Part shown: piece after piece, positions 10,244-19,078 of the stretch | Position numbering within the stretch: position 1 is the stretch's first letter | How the letters are laid out: each line of letters opens with the position of its first letter | NCBI GenBank assembly: GCA_009777235.1 | Contig: WRMH01000008.1 | Location: forward strand, 31,924 to 95,923 | Source: Oscillospiraceae bacterium | GTDB lineage: Bacteria; Bacillota; Clostridia; Oscillospirales; Oscillospiraceae | DNA: 64,000 bases | Reading direction: 5' to 3' | The notes under the pieces: generated by a model | Told to the model about the DNA's origin: nothing | Seen by the model: only the letters and a program-made list of their open reading frames with translations | The model's database searches: none | Position numbers and translations under genes: made by a program

Positions 10244-13200
10244 TTACAGATTCAGCCACAAAGCGGGGCGAACACCAGAGCGGTCATAATCGACATCGTA
10301 GCCATCGACGTCGACACCGCCGCCATTATTGACACCGGCGGCAGTACTACTAAGGCGGCCGGGCGACCGCAGCCACCACCAATTAGCTTCATTATCAAGT
10401 TTTGCTATTCTTGCTCTGTTGTACTGGTCACCTACATAATAGCCATCTGACTTTAAATTGCCGCTTCCATCTTTGCGCCGCTTATTTGCTAAATCGCCGC
10501 TGTCGCCAAAGTATTTAACAACCTCATCTAAACTAAGCAAAAATACCTTATCCGTGGTCGCATTGCCGCCATTTGTACCATACCATGGGTTTTTTGGATT
10601 GCTGTTGTATGTTTCCGCGATTGCAGCTCTTGCTGCGCCAAGTTTGTTATAAAACTCTCCGTTTAGGTATTTGCGCAGCTGGCAATCCTCCCAAGTAATA
10701 TAGCTATCGTATTTATGATATGCGCGGTTTTCAAGGATTCTTTCACTAATAAGTAATAGCTTGTTATTATCGATGGCAAGAACGCGCCAGTCTATGCCAG
10801 CAAGCGTTATAATTTGATTGCTTACGGAATCCTCCTTGAGCTTATATTTGGATTCGTCCAATTTTCTCGGCGTATATACCGGCATTTGCGGCATTATTGG
10901 CTCTGCCGGATAACTTGGCTGCGCCGGTGGGTATGGCAAAGCAATGGCATCGCTCGGTGATTTTCTGCAATTTACGTTTGCACATTTCTTAGAGAACAAC
11001 CCTTTTAACGCTCCGCCGCAATGCGGACATAAGCCTTGAGATTTCCACTTATCTGATTGTAATTTGATTGCAGCTGTCTCGGATTCCCATTTCTTATATT
11101 CTGCGTTATACGTCGCGTAAATACGGTTACATTCCTCTTGCCAAGACTTATGATCGGCATCGAATTTTTGCTTGATTTGTACGCATTTTTCTTCGTTCTC
11201 TGCTTTCGCTTTTGTGTTTTCGACATCAAGTTTTTCTTTATCCGCTTTGTATTGCTCTTGCAGCTTTGCCTGCTTTTCGGCTTTTGCTTTAGGATCAAAT
11301 TTCTCACGTATAGGAGCAAGTGTTTTTTTCAATTCCGCAACCATTTGCTCCATCTTCTTCTCGCACTCAATGATATTACTTTTGATTTGATCATTGATGT
11401 CTTGGTAGTTGGAATCTATATTAGAGAACGCTGCAATTGCCTTTCGGTAGTCTTCCGGGTTTTGCGCCTTGTCCCTTATCTTGACAGCGGCAGCGAAAGC
11501 ATTTTGCGCGCGTTTTCTGCGTGCTGCTTCTTCCGCGGCTATGCGTTGCCTTTCCTCTTCGGCTGCCTCTTCAAATTGTTTGATATATCCATGAAGGAAC
11601 TCCAAAAAAGCCTTGCGTATAGCCACAACGCTCATCTTAGTATTGATTTCTATTTTTAGCATCTTTTCTGCAATATCCTTGCAGACAGGCGCGGTAATTG
11701 AGTTAATATCCAGCTTTTGCAAGAACTCATATCCTGCCGAATACGGCCCATGTTTGATAAAATGTTCTCTGACCTTTACTTTGTCCGTGCAAATAGCGTC
11801 AAAAAGCTCATAAAGCAGCAGCAAATCGCACACGCTATCCGCTTTAATAAAGTTTCCGGTTGCGTTTTTCTTTATTGTAAGAATATTTTCTTTAAAGCCT
11901 TGACAGCACAGCAACGCGAACACCTTATCTGACTTAAACAGCTTTTCCGCCGCTTTATGAAAGCCGTTTTTATCATCTAATAGACCTTTGAAAATAGTAT
12001 CTGCGGTATCTTTAGTTTTATTAAATGTGTACATAAACACATAATAGCAAAGTTCGGGGTATTTGTGAGTGTGAGCTATTTTTTCAATCTCCGCCACATC
12101 GTCAATTGCTTGCGGCTCAACATTTCTCGTATTTTTGAGTTTCCATGATAAAAAGCCGTCATCTAACATTTTCGTTATGTTGTCTTTATCAGCATTGTTC
12201 TTACTCATAGAATCCGCTATATCCGTCAGGCTTCCATATGTTTTGCCCATCCAATATATCGGGCATGGGCCGGTATTTGGCTTGTTTAGAAGATGTAAAA
12301 ACCTCGCCAGACCCAAGTCTTGATTATGAGCGGTTTTTGGATCGTCTAAAATGTTTATTGCTTTATCTGTGATGGCGGGATTTCTTTGGCTAAAGTAGTT
12401 TCCGATAGTTCCTCTATACAGATACCTTTTCGCATCCACCCAGTTTTCCGCCATTGCTTCGCTCAAAGTCATTTCATCATCATAAATAACGTCCATGAAA
12501 TTAAATCCAAGCGGGTCTTTCGGCGGCTTCTTAACGTCCCATTTAGTTTTAAACTCACTTTGGCTATTCAGCCACAGCGTTACATCATCATAGCCTGCGC
12601 GTTCCTTGTCATCTAAGCGGGTCAGCGCGTCCACAAGCAGCTGCAAAGATTCTTCCGAAGGGGGGCAATTTAGCGGTAAGCCACTGCGCTGCATGGAGCG
12701 GCTGGCTTCAGCCAGTTTACGCTCATCTAATAAAGTTTGATAGACATGCTCGCCTTTGTATAAGGTCGCTATCGTACATCCCAGAGAATAAAAATCAGTT
12801 TCAACCAGAAAAGCGTAATGAGCCAGCTCAGGCGCGCAGTACCCGGGAGTACCGCGCCTTGCTTCCGTTTTCACGCCCATTTCTGATCCTCCATGCAAAT
12901 ACCCTGTCGTGCCAAAATCGGCAAGTATGATAACATTATCGAGCATATAGATATTACTTGGCTTGATGTCACGGTGAACAAAGCCCGCTTTATGCAGGTG
13001 ATCCATCGCGTTTAGCAGCTCCGGGATAATCTTGCCCCTTAGCGTGGTGTAATCAAAACGTTTGACTTCTCCCGTGTCAACATAGGGGATAATGTCTATC
13101 GGGTAGCTGTCTACTTTGCCATTTGTGTCTGCGATTGATATATCTCCTTCATCAAGCAAAGGCATTAGATTAGTTTTTTTGAAATCACTATTTTCTTTCA

Positions 13201-13495
13201 AGAATTTTACAATCAGCTTTCTGTTTGCCGAATCCATTTTTGAGAAACCGACATGGATTTTGGCGACTACTTTCTTGCCGTCGGAAACTCTTTTTGCCTC
13301 ATGGACAATAGACTCTCCGCCCTCGCCGATTTTCTTATCGACAAAAATCTCATACTCGTCGTTTTGTCCGTGAAACACCGTATCTTCGCACAAATACGCA
13401 AGATCACTTTGTCCCACGCCCATCGCCAGCGTTATATTCCCCACGCCCATCGCCTCTGTTTTAATCCCCACGCCCATTGCCTGTGTTTTCGCCAT
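10244..13495 (-). CDS. Ser/Thr protein kinase with zinc ribbon and C-terminal DUF6273 domain (kinase 1)
   Basis: This 1083-residue kinase has an N-terminus with three 9-residue repeats (residues 3-29, pattern xTxAMGVGx). The kinase domain covers about 50-320: Gly loop GEGGES at 57-62, VAK Lys79, HRDIKPSN with Asp176, DFG at 193-195, TPGYCAPE. A helical region and a long coiled coil (~640-800) follow, then a zinc ribbon (CPHCGG...CANVNC) and a DUF6273 domain (~895-1083) with the conserved WWWLRSPG and GVRPALWLNL. No membrane helix is evident, so it is probably cytoplasmic. It is 99 bases behind kinase 2, its close paralogue. The ATG follows AGGAGG. Residues 1047-1073 look hypervariable. Substrates are unknown; the PP2C and FHA proteins of the same operon are likely partners. 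Confidence 0.88.
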   Translation of the reverse strand: MAKTQAMGVGIKTEAMGVGNITLAMGVGQSDLAYLCEDTVFHGQNDEYEIFVDKKIGEGGESIVHEAKRVSDGKKVVAKIHVGFSKMDSANRKLIVKFLKENSDFKKTNLMPLLDEGDISIADTNGKVDSYPIDIIPYVDTGEVKRFDYTTLRGKIIPELLNAMDHLHKAGFVHRDIKPSNIYMLDNVIILADFGTTGYLHGGSEMGVKTEARRGTPGYCAPELAHYAFLVETDFYSLGCTIATLYKGEHVYQTLLDERKLAEASRSMQRSGLPLNCPPSEESLQLLVDALTRLDDKERAGYDDVTLWLNSQSEFKTKWDVKKPPKDPLGFNFMDVIYDDEMTLSEAMAENWVDAKRYLYRGTIGNYFSQRNPAITDKAINILDDPKTAHNQDLGLARFLHLLNKPNTGPCPIYWMGKTYGSLTDIADSMSKNNADKDNITKMLDDGFLSWKLKNTRNVEPQAIDDVAEIEKIAHTHKYPELCYYVFMYTFNKTKDTADTIFKGLLDDKNGFHKAAEKLFKSDKVFALLCCQGFKENILTIKKNATGNFIKADSVCDLLLLYELFDAICTDKVKVREHFIKHGPYSAGYEFLQKLDINSITAPVCKDIAEKMLKIEINTKMSVVAIRKAFLEFLHGYIKQFEEAAEEERQRIAAEEAARRKRAQNAFAAAVKIRDKAQNPEDYRKAIAAFSNIDSNYQDINDQIKSNIIECEKKMEQMVAELKKTLAPIREKFDPKAKAEKQAKLQEQYKADKEKLDVENTKAKAENEEKCVQIKQKFDADHKSWQEECNRIYATYNAEYKKWESETAAIKLQSDKWKSQGLCPHCGGALKGLFSKKCANVNCRKSPSDAIALPYPPAQPSYPAEPIMPQMPVYTPRKLDESKYKLKEDSVSNQIITLAGIDWRVLAIDNNKLLLISERILENRAYHKYDSYITWEDCQLRKYLNGEFYNKLGAARAAIAETYNSNPKNPWYGTNGGNATTDKVFLLSLDEVVKYFGDSGDLANKRRKDGSGNLKSDGYYVGDQYNRARIAKLDNEANWWWLRSPGRLSSTAAGVNNGGGVDVDGYDVDYDRSGVRPALWLNL
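10277..10357 (-). other. Putative hypervariable (retroelement-target-like) segment of kinase 1
   Basis: Codons 1047-1073 lie between the conserved WWWLRSPG and GVRPA blocks of the DUF6273 domain. They are almost unalignable with the paralogous kinase although the flanks agree. All 34 codons from residue 1045 to 1078 end in C or T, and the residues are mainly Asp, Gly, Asn, Ser, Tyr, Val and Arg. That is the spectrum produced by random change of the first two bases of AAC/AAT codons in diversity-generating retroelements. The reverse transcriptase and template are not in this window, so the assignment is an inference. Confidence 0.4.
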
Positions 13496-13594
13496 TTTTT
13501 ATTTCCTCCTAAATATGCAATTATTCGCAAGCTATTCCGTAAATATGCCTAAATTTGTGGATTACATTCCATGAATTTGTGTGTTATTTATGGA

Positions 13595-16288
13595 TTACAG
13601 ATTTATCCACATTGCAGGTCGCACGCCGATATCTGCGTAGTGGGCACCTCCGCCTCGGAGGCGGAGACCGACGCTGATGCTTCCGTCGTAGCAGACAGCC
13701 GCGCAACCGCCTCTGCCAGAATTCCCGGCGGGCGACCGCGACCACCACCAGCAGGCATTATTTTTATATTTCGCTATCCTTGCCTTGTCGTTGTGGTCAC
13801 TCATAGTGTTTTTACCTTTACTTCGTAAATTTGCCGTACTGTCTCCGAAGTAGCGGCAGATCTCATCTAAGCTAAGGAGAAACACTTTGTCCGTCGTAGC
13901 ATTGCCGCCATTTGTCCCATACCATGGGTTGTTTAGGTTATCGTTACGAATTTCCGCAATTACGACTTTTGTTGCGCCGAGTGTGTTGTAAAACGCGCCA
14001 TTTAAGTATTTGCGCAGTGTGCAGGTTGCCCAGGTAACATGTTGGGTGTAGTCATCATTATAAGGGAGCTTTTCAAGGATATGCTCAGATATGAGCAATG
14101 CTTTGCCATTCTCTATAGCAAGTACTCTCCACTTAATTCCCGCAAGCGTTATGATTATCGTTTCGCTTGGTGATTTTCCGCAATCTATACATTTCTTTAA
14201 AAACAAGCCTTTGAGCGTTCCATTGCAGTGCGGACAAATACCTTTTGCCTTAGGGTCTAATCTTGTACGCAAAGGAGCAAGAGTTTGGTCTAACTCGTCT
14301 TTCGCTTTTTGCACTTTTTTGCGTGCGGCTTCTTCTTTGGCGGCGCGTTCGGCGGCGGCTTTCTCCTCTTTCTCAAAGTTTTTCATATGTAGATTTAGTT
14401 CGCCAAACGCTTTTGCGATAGCTCCAACGCTCATATCCGTGTTTATTACTATTTTGCTCATTTTATCGGCAATATCTTTGCACACAGGCGCGGAAATCGA
14501 GCGAATATCCAGCTTTTGCAAGAACTCATATCCTGCCGAATACGGCCCGTGTTTGATAAAATGTTCCCTGACTTTTACTTTGTCCGTGCAGATGGCATCA
14601 AAAAGCTCGTAAAGCAGCAACAAATCGCACATTCCGTCTGCTTTAATAAACTCGCCTGTTACGTTTTCCTTTATTGAAAGAATGTTCTGCTTAAAGCCTT
14701 TGCTGTACAGATAAGCAAAAACCATGTCATTTTGAAACAGCATTTCCGCCGCCTGATGCCATCCACATTCTTCATTGATCAAACGATGAAAAACTTGGTC
14801 GGCAATCACATCCGCCTCTAAGTTCGCGCCTTTATCGGTAGAAAATTGATACATAAAGGCATAATAACCAAGCTCGGGGAACTTCAATGTGACTTCTTCA
14901 AGCTCCGTCACAGCAGCAATAATATTCTGATTCGTATTTTTCGTGTTTTTAAGTTTCCATGATAAAAAGCCATTTTGCAGCATCCTGATTATGCTGTTCA
15001 TATCCGCTTCATCTGAAGAAATTGCCTGCGATATATCAGACATATTATCAAATGACTTACTGTCCCAAAAAATAGGACAAACCTCACTCTTGGTCATGTT
15101 TAGCAAGTGCAAAAACATTGCCAGCCCAAGGTCGGGATTTTTTGCGGTTTCTTTACTATCTACAATGTCCATACATTTTTTTGCAAACGACGGATTTTTT
15201 GGTTTGAAAAAATCAGCGACAAGTCCCCGATAAAGATAACCTTTCGCAGTTTCCCAGTTATTTAGCATCGCAATTGACAGATCAAACTCGCTGTCATAAA
15301 CAACATCTTCAAAATTAAAGCCGAGCGATTCATCGTCTCCATGTTTATATTTGCCTTTCCATTTGGCGGCAAATGCTTTAGTATCACTCAGCCATAGCGT
15401 CACATCATCATAGCCTGCGCGTTCCTTGTCATACATGTGAGTCAGCGAGTTCACAAGCAGTTGCAAGGGTTCTTCCGAAAGGGGGCAATTAAGCGGTAAG
15501 CCCTTGTCCTTCATTGAAAGAATGGCTTCACGCAGTTTACGCTTGTCTAATAAAGTTTGATAGACATGCTCGCCTTTGTATAAGGTCGCTATCGTACATC
15601 CGAGTGAATAATAATCAGATTCCACACCAAATGAAAATTGAGCCAGCTCAGGCGCTGAATATCCTGGTGTGCCGCGTCCTCTTTCCGTAAGCGCTCCCAT
15701 GTCTGATGTCCCATGCAAATACCCTGTCGTGCCAAAATCGGCAAGTATGATAACATTATCGAGCATATAGATATTACTTGGCTTGATGTCACGATGGACA
15801 AAGCCCGCTTTATGCAAAAGATTCATCGCGTTTAGCAGCTCCGGGATAATCTTGCCCCTTAGCGTGGCATAATCAAAACGTGAGACTTCTCCCGTGTCAA
15901 CATAGGGGATAATGTCTATCGGGTAGCTGTCTACTTTGCCATTTGTGTCTGCGATTGATATATCTCCTTCATCAAGCAAAGGCATTAGATTAGTTTTCTT
16001 AAAGTCACTATTTTCTTTCAAGAATTTTACAATCAGCTTTCTGTTTGCCTTATCCATTTTTGAGAAGCCGACATGGATTTTGGCGACTACTTTTTTACCG
16101 TCGGAAACTCTTTTTGCCTCATGGACAATAGACTCTCCGCCCTCGCCGATTTTCTTATCGGTAAAAATCTCATACTCGTCATTTAATCCGCGAAACACCG
16201 TATCTTCGCACAAATACGCAAGATCACTTTGTCCCACGCCCATCGCCAGCGTCTTATTCCCCACGCCCATCGCCTGCGTTTTATCCAT
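13595..16288 (-). CDS. Ser/Thr protein kinase with zinc ribbon and C-terminal DUF6273 domain (kinase 2)
   Basis: This 897-residue paralogue of kinase 1 is nearly identical over the first ~290 residues. It has two instead of three N-terminal repeats (Thr4 and Thr13), the same Gly loop, VAK, HRDIKPSN, DFG and TPGYSAPE. The middle helical part is more diverged and the coiled-coil linker is about 180 residues shorter. A zinc ribbon (CPHCNG...CIDCGKS) precedes the DUF6273 domain (~725-897), which ends WWWSRSPAG...GVRPAMWINL with a very different variable segment. The ATG lies four bases after the PP2C stop, with AGGAG inside the PP2C gene, so the two opposing enzymes are translationally linked. 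It probably arose by tandem duplication with kinase 1. Confidence 0.88.
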   Translation of the reverse strand: MDKTQAMGVGNKTLAMGVGQSDLAYLCEDTVFRGLNDEYEIFTDKKIGEGGESIVHEAKRVSDGKKVVAKIHVGFSKMDKANRKLIVKFLKENSDFKKTNLMPLLDEGDISIADTNGKVDSYPIDIIPYVDTGEVSRFDYATLRGKIIPELLNAMNLLHKAGFVHRDIKPSNIYMLDNVIILADFGTTGYLHGTSDMGALTERGRGTPGYSAPELAQFSFGVESDYYSLGCTIATLYKGEHVYQTLLDKRKLREAILSMKDKGLPLNCPLSEEPLQLLVNSLTHMYDKERAGYDDVTLWLSDTKAFAAKWKGKYKHGDDESLGFNFEDVVYDSEFDLSIAMLNNWETAKGYLYRGLVADFFKPKNPSFAKKCMDIVDSKETAKNPDLGLAMFLHLLNMTKSEVCPIFWDSKSFDNMSDISQAISSDEADMNSIIRMLQNGFLSWKLKNTKNTNQNIIAAVTELEEVTLKFPELGYYAFMYQFSTDKGANLEADVIADQVFHRLINEECGWHQAAEMLFQNDMVFAYLYSKGFKQNILSIKENVTGEFIKADGMCDLLLLYELFDAICTDKVKVREHFIKHGPYSAGYEFLQKLDIRSISAPVCKDIADKMSKIVINTDMSVGAIAKAFGELNLHMKNFEKEEKAAAERAAKEEAARKKVQKAKDELDQTLAPLRTRLDPKAKGICPHCNGTLKGLFLKKCIDCGKSPSETIIITLAGIKWRVLAIENGKALLISEHILEKLPYNDDYTQHVTWATCTLRKYLNGAFYNTLGATKVVIAEIRNDNLNNPWYGTNGGNATTDKVFLLSLDEICRYFGDSTANLRSKGKNTMSDHNDKARIAKYKNNACWWWSRSPAGNSGRGGCAAVCYDGSISVGLRLRGGGAHYADIGVRPAMWINL
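13648..13666 (-). repeat. GC-rich near-perfect palindrome inside the variable end of kinase 2
   Basis: Two 9-bp arms (CTCCGCCTC / GAGGCGGAG on the minus strand) are separated by one base, inside the coding sequence for the divergent C-terminal segment. It resembles in style the GC-rich hairpins found just downstream of kinase 1. Confidence 0.7.
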
Positions 16289-16291
16289 CTT

Positions 16292-17020
16292 TTACTTTCT
16301 CCTTACTATGACTACCGTGAGATTATCATCAGAACCATTTTTTAATGCCAAATCTATTAACTTCCGGCACATATCGCTATCCGGTATATCTTCTGATAGA
16401 ATCCGCTCAAAATCCTCGTCATTAACCGACCCCCACACCCCATCAGAGCAGAGCACAAACACATCGCCGTCAAGCACTTTGTTTTTCCCATCAACGAAAT
16501 CAGGAAAAGCGTAGAATCCGCCCATATAACGCGTAACAACATGCTCGTGCGCCGGCTTGGGAATTTTTCCCAAATCAATTAAGTCCTGCTTTTGAGTGTG
16601 ATCTTTCGATAATTGCAAGATATATGCGCGATGACGATATATGCGCGTGTCGCCCACATTAAACGCAATAAAATCATCGCCGTTTATGTATAGCCCTGCC
16701 AAAGTGGAGGCCATCATACGGTGTTGTTTGTTCGCTTTTTGAGCCAACATAACCTCGTCATTTGCTTTTTCTATATATTCTTCGATGATTTCTACAGACA
16801 GCTTTTTGCCTGATAGCTTCGAAAAAACTTCCGTCACTATCTCGGCAGCTTTATCTCCGCCAGCTTCGCCGGCCACGCCGTCGCATACCACGACAAGGCA
16901 GGAATCCTCCGCCGTTTCGGAATATAACCCGTCGGATAGCAAGACGGAGTTCACCGCTGCCCTGTCGTCATTTTCCGGAGCATAAAACCCCGCCTCAATC
17001 ATTGCAGTAATTTCAAGCAC
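16292..17020 (-). CDS. PP2C-family Ser/Thr phosphatase
   Basis: This is a metal-dependent protein phosphatase of 242 residues, consisting of the catalytic domain alone. Metal-binding motifs are in place: NDDR near residue 17, VVCDGVAG with Asp47-Gly48, FNVGDTRIYR, LCSDGVWGSVND and the final SDDNLTVVIV. No membrane segment is seen, so it is cytoplasmic. I chose the GTG at 17020: AGGAGG lies five bases upstream and the reading further upstream merely overlaps the AAA+ gene. The spacing from the AAA+ stop is one base. It presumably reverses phosphorylation by the two kinases encoded immediately downstream, as in other kinase/PP2C pairs. Confidence 0.9.
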   Translation of the reverse strand: MLEITAMIEAGFYAPENDDRAAVNSVLLSDGLYSETAEDSCLVVVCDGVAGEAGGDKAAEIVTEVFSKLSGKKLSVEIIEEYIEKANDEVMLAQKANKQHRMMASTLAGLYINGDDFIAFNVGDTRIYRHRAYILQLSKDHTQKQDLIDLGKIPKPAHEHVVTRYMGGFYAFPDFVDGKNKVLDGDVFVLCSDGVWGSVNDEDFERILSEDIPDSDMCRKLIDLALKNGSDDNLTVVIVRRK

Positions 17021-17021
17021 A

Positions 17022-19022
17022 TTAACCTCCTGTTTCAGATGTCGGCACACCGGATTCCGGCGAGCCGGATTCCAGCGCGGCGGATTTCTCCGGTAAGACC
17101 GACGTCCGGCTGACATTGAATGTCAGCTTATCATTATGCGCGGACACAGTTATTTCGCTATCCGGCAAGCAGTTGCTGTCATAAATAAACTCCGCCAAGG
17201 TGTTCAAATAATCTTTTTCTATTACATTGCCGATACCTCGCCCGCCGTTTTTCCTCGCTTCATCCTGCAAGCATTTTTCAAAGATTAAGTTAAGCGCGTC
17301 CTGCCCGACATGAACCGTAATCTTATTATTCTTTAGTATTCCCTTGTTGATGACTTCTATCTGTTTTTTGGCTATTTCTTCAGATGCGGTAGGATCAATA
17401 TAATTAAAAACTATAATGTTCTCGCCGATACGGTTGATGACCTCCGGTTTATAGTGTGTTTTTACTGCTTTTTCCACTTTTTCGCGAATATCTTTGTACG
17501 GTTCGCCCGGCTCGACGATATTTTCTCTGCCAATAACCTCTCCGGTATGCGGGTCTTTTATTTCCCTTGATATGCCGACATTGCTGGTAAAAAACATCAG
17601 TGTTTCGGTAAAATATACGGTATTTCCCTGTCCGTCCGTCATTCTGCCGTCTTCAAGGATTTGCAAAAACTTATCCATGAGGTTGGGATGGGCTTTTTCT
17701 ATTTCGTCAAAAAGCAAGACCGAAAATGGGTTATTTTTGACAGCGTTGGTAAGCTGGCCGCCATTGTCATATCCGACATATCCGGGAGGCGCTCCGAATA
17801 GCTTTTGGTCGGCGTGCTCGGCGGCATATTCGCTCATGTCAAATCTGATCAACGCCTTTTCATCTTCAAACAGAAGCTGCGTGACCGCTTTTACAATTTC
17901 TGTTTTTCCTGTCCCGGTCGGACCCGCAAGGAACATGATTCCGCGTGGCTTGGCATTTGACGAGTGCTGCAGGCCGGACAAGCCGACTACAGCCCGCTTG
18001 ATTATCTGGACTATTTTCTCGATGGCATCTTTCTGCCCTTTTACTCTCTCTTTAATAATTTTTTCCATATCTTCTGTGAGTTTTGACCTAACCTGCGCCC
18101 AGCGATTATCCTCAAAGCCGTATTTATATATTGCCACGACATCCGATATGTCCTCTATCGCAATGTCGCTCTTCTCATATAGACGGCGCATTTCGTCAAG
18201 CTCTTTAATTTTCATTCCTTCCGTCAAATCTATGAACTTAGTTTTTGCTTTTAGTATTTCATTATCCGCAGCGTTATCTTGCCGCAAGGAAACATCGCTA
18301 CTACTAAAAACTTCATAAATTTTGTCAATATACGCTTCTCTGGTATTTCTGTCGGGATTTGGTATAGTAATGATTCTGACGTTCGGATTATTATAATAAA
18401 ACCACGCAGGAATATCGTTTAACTTGTTGACCACCAGAATCATGGTATTCTTAAATTTATTTCCTTTTTTTGCCTCATGTGAAGCGTAGAGCAAATTTAA
18501 AAAGAACGTGGTTTCATCAATATTCATTTGATTAGGTGAGTCCAAAAAGCGCGAGGCAAAGCTGATGATATTCAAAATTGATTTTCTTTCCTCTGTAGGC
18601 TTGTTGGGCACCTCCGTCATGGAAGAGCGAATGATTTCAGAATGATAAACCATTTTCTTCCCGGAATGATTTTCGACAAGGCCTTTCCCGTTGATTTTGT
18701 CCATTTCCTCTTGTTTTTTTGAAGTCTTATCTTTATACAAGCTCACAATATCCCGGGTTGTGTTCGTGCTAAGCGGGTCGGAAAACCCAAAAATCGGGTC
18801 GCAGCATAAGAAGTCATAGTAATTTTCAGTTTCCCCCGTATTGAAAATGTGTTCTATGACTTTGCCCAGCGAATAGAAATCATCTATTTTGTAATCCTCC
18901 CCCTCTTTTTTAAACAGGGGGTATTCATCGGATATGTTCCCCTCGATGATAAAGGTGCTTTTGATTCCTTTAAAGCTCGTTAATTCCTTTTGCCATTTCG
19001 GTATCCATACAGACCTTTCCAT
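17022..19022 (-). CDS. ClpB-like AAA+ ATPase with degenerate first AAA module
   Basis: This is a 666-residue AAA+ protein. The C-terminal half is a ClpA/B-type module: Walker A GPTGTGKT, the pore-loop region GAPPGYVGYDNGG, Walker B VLLFDEIEKAH, sensor FFTSNVG, Arg-finger region INRIGENIIVF and a Clp C-terminal small domain with RGIGNVIEKD. The N-terminal ~310 residues resemble an AAA fold (ILVVNKLNDIPAWFYYNNP, then IITIPNPDRNTREAYID) but lack a Walker A motif. Such ATPases remodel or unfold proteins; the target is unknown. I chose the ATG at 19022, with AAGGAGGT eight bases upstream. It sits between the radical SAM gene and PP2C, within the signalling operon. Confidence 0.85.
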   Translation of the reverse strand: MERSVWIPKWQKELTSFKGIKSTFIIEGNISDEYPLFKKEGEDYKIDDFYSLGKVIEHIFNTGETENYYDFLCCDPIFGFSDPLSTNTTRDIVSLYKDKTSKKQEEMDKINGKGLVENHSGKKMVYHSEIIRSSMTEVPNKPTEERKSILNIISFASRFLDSPNQMNIDETTFFLNLLYASHEAKKGNKFKNTMILVVNKLNDIPAWFYYNNPNVRIITIPNPDRNTREAYIDKIYEVFSSSDVSLRQDNAADNEILKAKTKFIDLTEGMKIKELDEMRRLYEKSDIAIEDISDVVAIYKYGFEDNRWAQVRSKLTEDMEKIIKERVKGQKDAIEKIVQIIKRAVVGLSGLQHSSNAKPRGIMFLAGPTGTGKTEIVKAVTQLLFEDEKALIRFDMSEYAAEHADQKLFGAPPGYVGYDNGGQLTNAVKNNPFSVLLFDEIEKAHPNLMDKFLQILEDGRMTDGQGNTVYFTETLMFFTSNVGISREIKDPHTGEVIGRENIVEPGEPYKDIREKVEKAVKTHYKPEVINRIGENIIVFNYIDPTASEEIAKKQIEVINKGILKNNKITVHVGQDALNLIFEKCLQDEARKNGGRGIGNVIEKDYLNTLAEFIYDSNCLPDSEITVSAHNDKLTFNVSRTSVLPEKSAALESGSPESGVPTSETGG

Positions 19023-19078
19023 TTTTTTGACCTCCTTATTATTTTGCCGCATAAAACGGTGTTTACCTTTTTCAAAAG

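Noticed and set aside
10009..10450. Plus-strand open frames rich in Arg/His across the hairpin array
   Set aside because: They are low-complexity translations of GC-rich inverted repeats and lie antisense to the kinase 1 end.
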